This document shows, piece by piece, positions 22,441-32,185 of a DNA stretch of 64,000 nucleotides. The notes beneath the pieces are model-generated. The model was not told where the DNA came from and did not search any database. It worked only from the letters and a program-made list of their open reading frames with translations. A program made the position numbers and the translations under genes. The DNA lies in contig NC_051121.1 in assembly GCF_014839805.1 (NCBI RefSeq), positions 231,116-295,115 of the forward strand, written 5' to 3'. The DNA is from Manduca sexta (lineage: Eukaryota > Arthropoda > Insecta > Lepidoptera > Sphingidae). How positions within the stretch are numbered: the stretch's first letter is position 1; each line of letters begins with the position of its first letter.

Positions 22441-23275
22441 AGCAGGTCCGAATCGACCGATCCACTGCTGCCCAAACATTTCAGTTAGCCTCTCCCTGGA
22501 AGACACCGCTGAATGCGGTGGAGCACCATCCCAATAACTGCCGATGATCGGTTAAGGGCAGTTGGTCAGTGTACTCAGCAACGGGACCCCTTAGTAGTTC
22601 AATAAATTTAACCGCTGTAAGGGTGCCGTCAATAAAAATGGGACCGATAATTTGGTTTTTGTGTATGCCAGCCCACACATTTAAACTAAATCGGTATTGG
22701 TGCTCAGACTCTCGATACACGTGTGGATTTTCTAGACTCCAGTATCTGCGGTTTTGCCTATTCCAAATACCATTGCGAGTAAATGTACTCTCATCGGTCC
22801 ACATGACATTGGATAAGAAATTACTGTCATTATCAACTTTATGTAATAACCACTGGCAGTTGTTATTCCTGACTGGCAAGTCCCTTGGTAATAAGGCTTG
22901 TACTTTTCTGAATTTATAAGGTTTCCATTTATTATTTTTTAAAATTGCATGCACTGTCCTATGGCATACTCTAAACCTCCGTGCAGCTCTATGGAGGCTC
23001 GTTGTCGGGTTGCGATCAAAATATTCTAGTATTTGTTCTTCCCGTGCAACAGGTATTTGTCGCGATGGAACCCTCTCCTGATGCGGCACTATTGGTTTGT
23101 TCTCGCGTATTCTTTGCACTGCCAGTACTATAGTGCGGGCGTTCCTAGGGCATGAGCGACTGTTGCCATACTTCTCTCGGTAGGTTCGCAGAGCTAGAGC
23201 AGCGTTTCCATGGCATTCGCCGTAAATTAAAATCATATCAGTGTATTCTGACGAAGTGTATATAATACTAGGCAT
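22441..23275 (-). pseudogene. Tc/mariner-like transposase, N-terminal two thirds
   Basis: The frame starts at ATG 23275. Residues about 1-110 form a helix-turn-helix region of the DUF4817 type (LALRTYREKYG, RRFRVCHRTVHAILKNN). The catalytic core follows: MWTDESTF carries the first Asp, NVWAGI is a conserved strand, and WDGAPPHS the second Asp, the last reached only after a one-base frameshift at about 22520. The frame then runs WIGRFGPA straight into the Harbinger insertion, with the flanking duplication at 22441-22445. Confidence 0.88.
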
Positions 23276-23798
23276 TATGAATGTCTTGGTGATGATTTAC
23301 GTACAGATACACTTAATTATCCGATCACAATGAAAAACACAGTCACTGGTTAATAATCACAAATCCGTGTCCTGTCACAATATTAAGAATCACTAAGTAC
23401 AACTAAAACTTAAATACTTAAATCACTTAATAATCAACGTTTACAATAATGGCGCGTGCTCAACTACAACAAAACGTTACCGATGCGCAGGAGCTTCAGC
23501 GTTGCGCAACGTGAATCCAGAAAGAATTACGTATTTGCACTGAAAAGGTTAAACAATTTCAGTACCTGCACGATGAAAATCCGATACGTTGCCGCTCTGA
23601 TATTTAGTATTTAGCATTTTTACACTTTTTGAAGTATAAATTACACAAAATTGATTCTTAATTTAATGGAATAAGCACGTAGACGCACGCATATTATTAC
23701 ACCATAACTTGTTAATACAAGGAAGCAATAAAAACTCTCACTTTCTCTTTCATTATGAGAGTGACAAATCATTGTAAACCGATTGTTCCGAGTGTAAA

Positions 23799-24376
23799 TA
23801 GGGTTGTCAGCTATGTCGATCTGAAATCCAGGAAAAATAAGAACTAATAAAAATTGAATATTTATTATGAAAGAGAAGTAAAACATTTTTTTTAGGTAGG
23901 TATGGATTATTCACATGAATGAAATTTTATTAAAGCTACTTTGAGGTTAACGTTTTTTCCTCTTAATGTTGTATTCTTTAACATCGCGAGCAGCTTAGAA
24001 TGTCTTTTAATTATAAACAGCAAACTCGTAAAATCTTTACATGACGTGTGGTCAACTTTAACGTGAGATTCATTAAGGCGATTATGACTTTTGACTGTAG
24101 TTTATTAATTATGCTGAAAATACGTTCGGCAGTAGCATTAAAAATGGAATTTTCACACAGTTCTCTGAGTAAATATTTGTCATCGTTCAGTTTATTTGGG
24201 AACAAAACCAATACAAAACTCCGAACAAAACCGAGTGGGTAAGAGACTTGAGTGCGTGCGGTACGATGACGACCGGCGCGGCGAGGCAGTCCAGTTCCGG
24301 GTGATTTTTACTACGTTCTTAAGGTCAGGAGATTTTAAAATCGGATTGCCTTTTGCCAGGAGAGTTGGCAACCCTA
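23799..24376 (-). mobile_element. 578-bp hAT-derived deletion element
   Basis: Ends TAGGGTTGTCAGC and (reversed) TAGGGTTGCCAAC form imperfect inverted termini. AGTGTAAA (23791-23798) and GGTGTACA (24377-24384) match in 6 of 8 bases, consistent with an aged 8-bp hAT duplication. Inside, a 66-codon minus-strand frame (24211-24011) has NATAERIFSIINKLQS, the hAT C-terminal dimerisation motif. This is an internally deleted copy lying in the 5' non-coding part of the Tc/mariner-like element. Confidence 0.7.
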
Positions 24377-24582
24377 GGTGTACATGACCCTAGATAAGGA
24401 GCTATATGTAGATACTGACAGCTGTTACGGCAGATACATCATGTTCTGAATAAGCAAAAACTAAAAAAAAATCCTGTGACTAAACTACTGTTTATATTTA
24501 AATGATCTTATGTGTAGGGTCTGAAAATATTACATAGTATACGTGGTTTAATTTAATGCCTCTCTGTTGTATCAACCTTGTA

Positions 24583-25235
24583 TTTTATTAGAAATATTAT
24601 CAGTACACAAAATAATATAATGTTACGTGCTAGGGTTCCCAATAGACAATGAAAATACCGATTAGACTTTAAATAATAATACAACACTTTATTTACTACT
24701 AAAACACTGAATAAACACATTAACACAAACACAGCAGCACGTGAATTAACACTGCAACATTAAATCACGAAATCACTTAATCACAAACACTGCGTTACAC
24801 ACAATTCACTGTATGCGCTTCGATATCACTTGTAGTTATCGCTCTCGATCGCGTTGTAAACAACACTGACTCGCACCCGGCCGCGCGCGCTCCTTTTATA
24901 CCCGGCCGCATGTATTATCGGTCGATAGATATCTATGGAACATTCTCGAAAGATCCAGAATGGTCGAGAACTCTCTAGTATAATTGGGGTCCCTTATCGT
25001 GTTTCCACGGCATTCCGGAAACATCGAGATCCTTCGAGAACGTTCCATCACCGAACCTTCCACAATCGGGTAGGCGCTATTATCGGCAAGTGCCACTGGG
25101 CGTAACAATAATATAGATTACAATAATGCCTAAGCTAACACTCTTAGTGTTCACTATTAATTGTTCGTCGTCACTATTCCCTTCATTGTCCTTTAACACT
25201 TTTGACATCAACTGCAGGTTTTCAATGTTGACATC
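24583..25235 (-). pseudogene. Env C-terminal region with transmembrane segment, split by a solo LTR
   Basis: The minus-strand frame at 25235-25108 carries a polar stretch followed by the start of a strongly hydrophobic segment. The frame continues on the other side of the solo LTR (24620-24583) with more hydrophobic codons. Together they look like the membrane anchor of a class I, baculovirus F-like envelope protein. Both the LTR and, further on, the Tc/mariner-like element interrupt it, so it cannot be expressed whole. Confidence 0.55.
24621..25107 (-). repeat. Solo LTR
   Basis: The 487-bp unit starts TGTTACG and ends CGTAACA and is flanked by ATAA on both sides (24617-24620 and 25108-25111). 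On the minus strand it has GGGTATAAAAGG followed about 30 bases on by a TCAGTG initiator, then AATAAAG, so transcription would run right to left. No internal retrotransposon is attached, so it is a recombined solo LTR. It interrupts the env anchor codons. A partial relative is at 54955-55156. Confidence 0.85.
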
Positions 25236-27505
25236 CAGCCCCGGATCTTCAATTTTTTTTAGGCGGGGCAAAAACTGAAAAATGCCGCCCACTTATGTTT
25301 ACTTTTACCTTTATCATCCATAATATAATTTCAGCTATCAGATTTACAATTATTGATTGAAATTTGGACATAGCCTACATAGGCCTTCCGGAAATAATGC
25401 GTCCATTGCTGTTCTTTTTGTGTTAAGCCTATTTATTTACAGATATATAGACATAAACGTGTAGGATACTTATACTGCTATATTTTATACACAGCACAGG
25501 ATAGGATTTAAAATAAAAATATGTGTAATACAAATAAAAATCAAATATATTATTGAATTTGTAAATTAAAATTAAAATTTTGCTCTTAGAGCTTTTTGTT
25601 CAGCAAACAAATCTATAGCCTTGTCATAATTTAATTCGTTTGTAATTCGATTTTCAATCGCTAAGATTGCAAGACTCGATAATCGTTCCTGGCTCATAGA
25701 TGATAGTAAATAATTTTTAAACAGTTTTAGTTTGCTAAAACTTCGCTCGCAGCTTGCGGATGTAGTGGGAAGCGTCGAGTAAATTCGCAGGGCAATACAG
25801 ATATTCGGAAAAGCATCCTGCAAATTATGCGCATAGATTTGTTGCAAGAGATAGAATCCGTTAGACTGTTCTATATCACCAAATAAAAGCGGAGCTTGCT
25901 CTTTAAAAACGTAAAGTTCCTGGCAGAATTCAACGGCGCTTAAATCTCGCTCGTATTTTCGAGCCAGATCTGCTCCATACTTTTGCAGTTCTTCAATTGA
26001 CATTTTCAAAATATTAGTACCATTAAGAAAAGCAAAATTCAAATTCAGCATGGTAACATAATCAAACCTCTTTTTAATTTCTGTTATAATTCGATCAAAT
26101 ACCATCATTATTTCTTTAGAAATAGTTGCACAGGTTGGAATGTTTGTGATTCATCTTCACACATCTCATCGAAATGTTTTTTACGTTTCGGAATTCGTTT
26201 GTTTCGCAAAATAGGGTCAACACCACTTTTTTCAGCAACTTCTCCAGCCTCTTTTTTTTGCAAAGTTTTGAGCAGACCATCCATTAGTGCGACTGAACGG
26301 GCAAGGATAATATCTTCTTTCTGAATTTCTATATTCACTCGATTGATTTCGCGGAGAATATTCGCCCAAATAGTTAAATTAAGAATAAATTTAAACTCCC
26401 TTATAGCAGTTAAGAGATGACCTGCCTCAAACTTAGCTTCTGGAGTACGAGAAGTTTGCTTAACTTCTAAGGCTTCCGCTATTTCTGGCAAATTATTTAA
26501 TAGGGCATTCACAGCAACATGTTTCGCCGACCATCTCGTCTGACTACTTCCTTTAAAATTTGTTTCAACGTATTTTTTCATAATGTCCCACCTAGTAGTG
26601 GAGCCAACAAAAAAGCAATATACTTTTTGAATTAGTCCAAATAGGTTAATAGTTTCCTGGCATGATGAGGCAGAAAGAACACCTACCAGATTTAAGGAGT
26701 GGGCCAAGCACGGTACGAACTCGGCCAGCACATTCCTTTCTGCAATCCTGGCTTGTACTCCTTTATGGATGCTGGCCGTATTTGACCCATTATCATAAGA
26801 TTGGCCACGACATTGTCCAATATCTAAATCATCAACTGCCAATTTTTCTAAAATCTGTTGACAAATGTCCTCTTTTGTCTTTCCAGCAACTTCTATAAAA
26901 TCAATGAAACTATCTTTTATTTCACACACATCGCCAGTTCTTTTTACATATCGAATTACCTGGCTCATTTGTTCTGTATGAGATACATCTGGAGTGCAGT
27001 CGAACATTATCGTGTAGTATTTGGCTTCTTTGATGTCATTTAAAATGCTATTTCTTTGATAAATATGTTACTTGTCCCTTTTTTAAGTGTTCTAATTGGA
27101 ACTTAAGAGTTGAATTATGTTTGGCGAGCAGGGAAATTAAATTCAAGAAGTTACCTTGACTAGGCTGAGGATAATGCGTAATGAGATCGCTAGGAGTTTC
27201 GTGGGACCCGCGAAAAGAAAGGCAGTTTGTAGATAGATACAATATAGCACCCATAACAATACGGAGGATCGGTCTGCATTTTTCTTTCTCTTGAGTGAAT
27301 TACTTTCTCAATGTCTTGATCAATACCCTGGCATGATTTCATTTGTTGTACCCGTGTTTTCCACTTGATCATACACTCCTTGTGCATTTGAGTTGCCTCG
27401 TGTTCGGTTAATCTCTCTGAAACTTTTTTCCAATTAATAAACCCTGTAGAACACAATGCAGATGTGGCAGTAGGACGCAGCTTTTTTGCAGCACGCACAA
27501 AAAAG
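25236..27505 (-). mobile_element. hAT element remnant (ZMYM1-like transposase), 5' truncated
   Basis: The left end reads CAGCCCCGGATCTTC, fitting hAT termini of the ZMYM type, and the coding sequence runs towards it from 27498. No matching right terminus or 8-bp duplication is visible at 27505, where the errantivirus env frame resumes abruptly, so the right part has been deleted. It lies between two env fragments of the provirus. Confidence 0.6.
25572..27498 (-). pseudogene. hAT transposase, ZMYM1-like
   Basis: Segments 27498-27190 (end of a TTF-type zinc finger: STGFINWKKVSERLTEHE), 27254-27048, 27007-26108 and 26108-25572 cover most of a hAT transposase. The RNase H-like core includes GQSYDNGSN and CLAHSLNLVG, and the C-terminal dimerisation domain is LPTTSASCERSFSKLKLFKNYL. 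There are at least three frame changes and the beginning is missing. This resembles vertebrate ZMYM1-like proteins, but here it is transposon-encoded. Confidence 0.85.
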
Positions 27506-27509
27506 GAAC

Positions 27510-27829
27510 TTAGGCTGCGCTGTTATTTCAGGTAAATTCACCGCAGGCATCCTTTTGATTTCGGCTGACTGTCCTTGATAGCGACGTTTTCTCAATGTTA
27601 TATTTCCAAACTTAATTTTACAATTTTCATTAATAGTAATTATGTATGTGCCAAATAAATCATTTCCACAATATTCTTTTGTGAACATATGGTTTGCAGT
27701 GTAAATTATGCACTTGTTATCTCTTATAGAATTTAACTTAATATTCTCCGCTGTTACTCTCATTGGTGAACACGAAGTTATTTCAGCTGCAAACTTCATC
27801 AAATCTGTTATACAGTTATTCTCATTCAT
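27510..27829 (-). pseudogene. Env middle/C-terminal ectodomain fragment
   Basis: An open frame from 27829 has spaced cysteines and ends in a proline/leucine-rich stretch just before a hAT remnant. In length and composition it fits the membrane-proximal ectodomain of errantivirus F-like envelope proteins. It lies downstream (minus sense) of the fusion-subunit fragment and upstream of the anchor fragment, supporting one interrupted env gene. It is separated from its N-terminal part by the 1.08-kb insert. Confidence 0.55.
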
Positions 27830-27834
27830 CGGGA

Positions 27835-28917
27835 TCTAATATATATATATTTTTTTTTTTTTTTATATATTAATGTGGTATCCTAGGTTATGCTATTGAA
27901 CGCCGTTACAAATATAAATAAATAAATAAAGAAAAGAAAAAGGTTCGGGCGCCAGGCGACAATAAGCAAAAGAATTACCTAGATAAACTAGGAAGATTCT
28001 GGAACTTTTAATCTTCAGGGGGGTGGTCTAAATGAAAGTCTCCAACCAGTAAGCTAAAGTTGTTCTGTATATTTTCCGAGGAGTTCACAAATTTGGAAAT
28101 AATAGTTATTTTAGAACATAAAAATACCTTTGGTCATTATTGCATCATCATTGGAATTAAGTTAGAAATACATACCAGAGTAATGAAATAACTAAAGTTA
28201 GCTAAGTATAATTAATGAAGACCACAGAACACTCTTCACCGCTGGTCCCATAAAGCACGTCCTCGCGGAGTGGTCGTGGTGCAGAAAATTGCAGCAAATG
28301 TAGGTTTACACATTTAAACTGGATACATTATGAAATTGATCCATTAAAAACTTGATCTGTACCAAAAACTGGTTCCATAAAAAAATTGTTCCATGAAAAA
28401 AAAACGCGGAAAGCGTTTTTTAAGGCAAATTTGGAAAAATAATAGGGAACATCAATAAGACGCGCATCGCAAGGTTAAAAGGAAAAAATCCCAAGATAAA
28501 TTATTACTGTTGATTGTTTACATTAAATTTTAACAAAATATTAGGGCATACTGCCCATAATTATGAAAGATTAAATTGGATTATTTAGTCCATGATGTTA
28601 ACCTTCAAGAACCGTCTCAGAAAGTGACTTCCTGTGTCTATGACAGCCGTCCATCATAAATAATCGTAGAGATGGGAAAATCCATAGATCGTCGTAGAGA
28701 TGTCCCTCAGACAATCTGCTAAAAGACATCAAAACGACCACTGACCCTATCGAATGTGACCAGTGCAGGAAATCCTACTTCCACAATTTTATTTATTTTT
28801 TAAGTGGCAATGTTGGCAATCACTTGTCAAACTAAGTAAAGTTTCCAGAGCCGTAATAAATAAACTAAAAAAAAATGTCAAACTAACCATGTAACGTGAT
28901 CAAAAAATTACGTTACA
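27835..28917 (-). mobile_element. 1.08-kb unidentified insertion in env
   Basis: The env frame breaks at 27834 and resumes at 28918. GGGA occurs at both edges (27831-27834 and 28918-28921), suggesting a 4-bp duplication. In minus sense it starts TGTAACGT...ACGTTACA (an 8-bp inverted repeat with 12-bp loop) and ends in a long A/TA run (27841-27866). It has no coding potential I can see. A retroposon with an A-rich tail or a solo LTR-like unit are both possible. Confidence 0.5.
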
Positions 28918-28921
28918 GGGA

Positions 28922-29930
28922 ATACATCATTTTCTTGACACATATATTTATCCTCTATAATTTTAACACGGCTTCATGAGCGCTAAAACTTTAAACTCTT
29001 TCACGAGGATAAAGGAATATTTAGGATAAATTAATAAGGTTTCATTTATGTTTGGGTTAAACATTGGGAAAATATGTAACTGATAATAATTATACACCTC
29101 CCATTGAATAGTAGGAACTGATAAAATAAATGTTATTTGTTTGCTTTTTACAAACGCTTTTATATTATTATGATTTTCTATATTTATAAGGTTTTTATAG
29201 GTAATATAAGATTATCGATCTTTTAATATATTAAATAATTCATTAAAATTCAATATAAAAATATGTAAAATGTTTAGTCTACTAAATGCTATAATTGTTT
29301 CAACTTCATCCAATCTGGATAATAATATTCGAAAATTATGAGTTAATAAATTATAAGTATTAATAACTACTTCTTTAATTCTTTGGAAATGGATTCTATT
29401 TAGAAGTAACTCCCATTTCATCCATAGTTTTTCCCAGTACAATAAAATTATTTCTTGTAGAATTAGTCAAAACAACAAGTGTGTCCACTATTTTGGAAAC
29501 CACTGTTATTCTTTTATCAATAGCATTTTCCTTAGACTGAATACCTCTTAAGAGTGTATCATAACGAATGGCGTCTTCGTTATCCAAGTTACTTTTAATA
29601 CAGTTCATAAAGAATTTAATATTCCTCTTTTATTTCTAATATTTGGTATCAAGTCTTCATACCTTTCTACAGTAATATTTAAAATATATGCCGTTTGCAA
29701 CTTGGCATCTAATATATTTCCATCCAACATGTGAACCTCTAAGTTCTTATCTAAATATTCATTAATGTCATAATATGTTCTTATGTAATACTCTATATTA
29801 TCATGGATTAATTCTAAGTTTAATACTTTAATAATTTTCCAGTTATAATAACTTATATAAGCCGTTCCTTCTTTAATTGGGAGTATATCTGGATTATTCT
29901 CAATTAACTGAAGCTGAAGTGCCAGGTTTT
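28922..29930 (-). pseudogene. Env surface and fusion subunit fragment (baculovirus F-like)
   Basis: Downstream of integrase, minus-strand segments (about 29930-29610, 29608-29396, 29442-29212 and on to about 28960) encode an envelope-like protein. A short basic cleavage-like motif (RNKRG) near 29630 is followed by a region with the conserved Leu-Asp-x-x-Asp pattern and heptad-like helices of F-like fusion proteins. Stops and frameshifts break it in several places. Env mediates membrane fusion in intact errantiviruses; this copy is not functional. Confidence 0.6.
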
Positions 29931-29937
29931 GGATCGC

Positions 29938-30900
29938 TTACATAAGAAGCATCGTGTATCTGCGAAGGACGTTTAATATCTTTAGTTGGAACTCTTTTGA
30001 CTTTCCTTTTACAGTGACTACGTTCCTATTTACGTTATCCATGATTACTGCTTTTTGATAACGAGGCTCATCTTTACTTCTACGTATATTTACGTCTTTA
30101 ATAAACACTGTATCTCCTGGATCAATGTTTAATTTATTTTCTCCTCCTCGTTTATCCTTAATTCTTTCTTTATTTAGAATCATTTCATTCGTTAAATATT
30201 TCTAGAGATATTTTGTTCTCTTAATGTGTTCGCTTATTAACTTTTGAGTATAAATTTTATTAATTTCGACATTAAAATTACCATTTGCGTCAGTATGACC
30301 AAATACAAGTTCAAAAGGAGTAAGTCCAGTTGTACTATGTATAGAGTGATTATAAGACATTATAACATATGCCATTACTGATATTGGATCTGTTATTTTT
30401 CTTTCATATTTAGCGATTCTACATATTCTAATATAATAGAGTGAAATCTTTCAACTATACCCATAGAGTTTGGATTATGTGGAGTTCCTATATGCAACTC
30501 TATTTTATAGAAATTTAACAATTCTTTCAATAACTTATTATTAAATTCTGAACCTGGATCAGAACTTATTTTATTAGGAATGCCATAAAATGGAAAATAT
30601 TTCAATAGTGCTCTTATGATCTCTGGGGTAGATCTATTAGTCACTTCTAATGCTTGGCCTAATTTACTAAAGGCATCAACAATTGTAAGGAAGTATGTTC
30701 CTTCAATACTAAATAAGTCGATAAAAAATTCCTGAAAAGGTTTCAACTGAGTTTGCGTTAACTGCAACTCTGGTATTAGGGTTTCCTATCATACTTCATT
30801 TTCTTGCAGACTTCACAAGAATTAATTATACTTGCTACAGTATGATCCAAATTTCTCCAAAAGTACATTCTTTTTCAATGAGTAATATTTCTCTAATACC
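29938..30900 (-). pseudogene. Errantivirus-like integrase
   Basis: The zinc-binding region is degraded at about 30900-30780. The catalytic core (30767-30393) shows the three acidic residues in context: FFIDLFS for the first Asp, SSDPGSEF for the second and GIVERFHS for the Glu. The C-terminal DNA-binding part is in the 30183-29938 frame. Frameshifts separate core and tail. Order and strand place it between RNase H and env of the provirus. Confidence 0.82.
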
Positions 30901-31439
30901 TCTGTGACATGATTTACCTATATGGTACTTAAGAACAATGTCGCTCTGTTTATTTTCATCTTCTATATAAATGGCTCTTTCAGTACATTTAACAAATTTA
31001 ATAGAATCTTTTCTGAATAAATTAGCAATTACATCGGCAAATATGCTTCGATGTTGTTTATCTTCAAAATAAATAAAATATTTATTTTAAGGCTTTACGT
31101 AGTCTTTTAAAAATGACTTTACTACCTCACTATCATTACTATGTTTTTTTTTAACTTTTTATTTCATCTTCATCTGATGATATTATAATTGACTTTTTAG
31201 AACCAATTTTTTATGAGCTTTACGCTTTCTTTTCTTTTCTATGCTTTCAACTTCATCATCAATTTCTTTGAGATATTGTTGAATTTCTGGATCCTGATTT
31301 TGGTCCATATTAACTATCATAGAAATACTATCTTCGCTATCAATTACGTTAATTTTTATACGCGATAATGCATTTGAATTTTATTTTGTTTGCCCGGTTT
31401 ATACTTTATTTCAAAGTCAAATTCTGACAATCTAAGCTT
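30901..31439 (-). other. Degraded RNase H to integrase linker
   Basis: No long frame is open, but short stretches fit the lysine- and acid-rich linker between RNase H and integrase in the same provirus. Nothing else is visible. Confidence 0.4.
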
Positions 31440-32185
31440 CCATCTGGTAAGCCTACATCCCGGTTCTTCCAATGAATTTAACCATATTAGTGGTCTATGA
31501 TCACTCAAAATAATAAACTTTTTACCATATAAATAAGTCTGAAATGTTTAACATGCCCAGACTAGGGCTAATAGCTCCTTCTCTATTGCACTATAGCGGG
31601 TTTCTGCATAATTAAGAGTTCTAAACGCAGATGCTATTGGTTTATCATTGCCTATCGGTCCCTGTGATAATAATGCGCCTACAGCATAATTTGAGGCATC
31701 CGTTGTTAACAGGAATGTCTTCTCAAAATCTGGATGTTGTAACAAAGGTGCATTTGTTAACAACTCCTTGCATTTTTCAAATGCATTAATATATTCTTGT
31801 GTAATATTTACGTTATTTCTTTTCTTTAGACATTTTGTCAATGGCTGAGTAATTTTTGAAAAGTCTTTTATAAACTTTTTATAGAAACATACTAATCCTA
31901 GGAAACTCTTAATTGCAGTTTGCTTTTTCGGTAGCGGAAACTTTAAAACAGCTTTTATTTTATCATCGTTTGGTTGTAGACCATTTTAAGAAATAGTATA
32001 TGCTAAATATAAGATTTCTTTCGAAAAAATCACATTTGTCTAGTGTAACTTTTAAATTATATTGACGTAACTTGTCAAATATTCTTTTCAATTTTATAAT
32101 ATGCTCTTCTAAGCTTGATGAATATACTATGATATCATCTAGATATACTAGACAATCAACACCTATTAGTCCCTTAAATATAAGA
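31440..32185 (-). pseudogene. Errantivirus-like RT palm end and RNase H
   Basis: The active-site box YLDDIIVYSS is intact at about 32115-32150, followed by the RT connection region and RNase H (LTTDASNYAVGALLSQ within 31841-31548). Stops near 31985 and 31550 interrupt it. RT upstream of the YLDD box is missing; the provirus sequence ends at about 32185, where AT-rich DNA begins. Confidence 0.82.

Larger units (their letters stand above)
9703..24580 (-). mobile_element. Tc/mariner-like element interrupted by nested elements
   Basis: The left end reads TACAGGGTTGATGATACACG and the right end, reverse-complemented, reads TACAAGGTTGATACAACAGA. Both then continue with the same GCATTAAATTAAACCACG, giving inverted repeats of about 48 bp. 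Both are flanked by TA, the Tc/mariner target. One transposase (minus strand) spans the element: its N-terminal part is at 23275-22446 and its C-terminal part at 10335-10058, separated by a 12.1-kb Harbinger. Removing that insert and a hAT-type fragment at 23799-24376 leaves about 2.2 kb. It sits in the env tail of the errantivirus-like provirus. Confidence 0.85.
9349..32185 (-). mobile_element. Errantivirus-like provirus, 5' truncated and cut by four insertions
   Basis: Minus-strand pieces occur in the right order for one env-bearing gypsy/errantivirus: RT and RNase H (32185-31440), integrase (30900-29938), env (29930-28922, 27830-27510, 25235-25108, 24620-24583, 9702-9625), a polypurine tract and a 3' LTR (9609-9349). 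The gaps are filled by independent elements with their own ends: 27835-28917, 25236-27505, 24621-25107 and 9703-24580. Removing the last two brings the env frame back into register. This old endogenous insect retrovirus is disabled at many places. The 5' LTR, gag, protease and most of RT are absent. Confidence 0.72.

Noticed and set aside
25572..27498. A host ZMYM1-like gene
   Set aside because: Broken in several frames, without conserved introns and adjacent to a hAT-type terminus; it is a transposase remnant.
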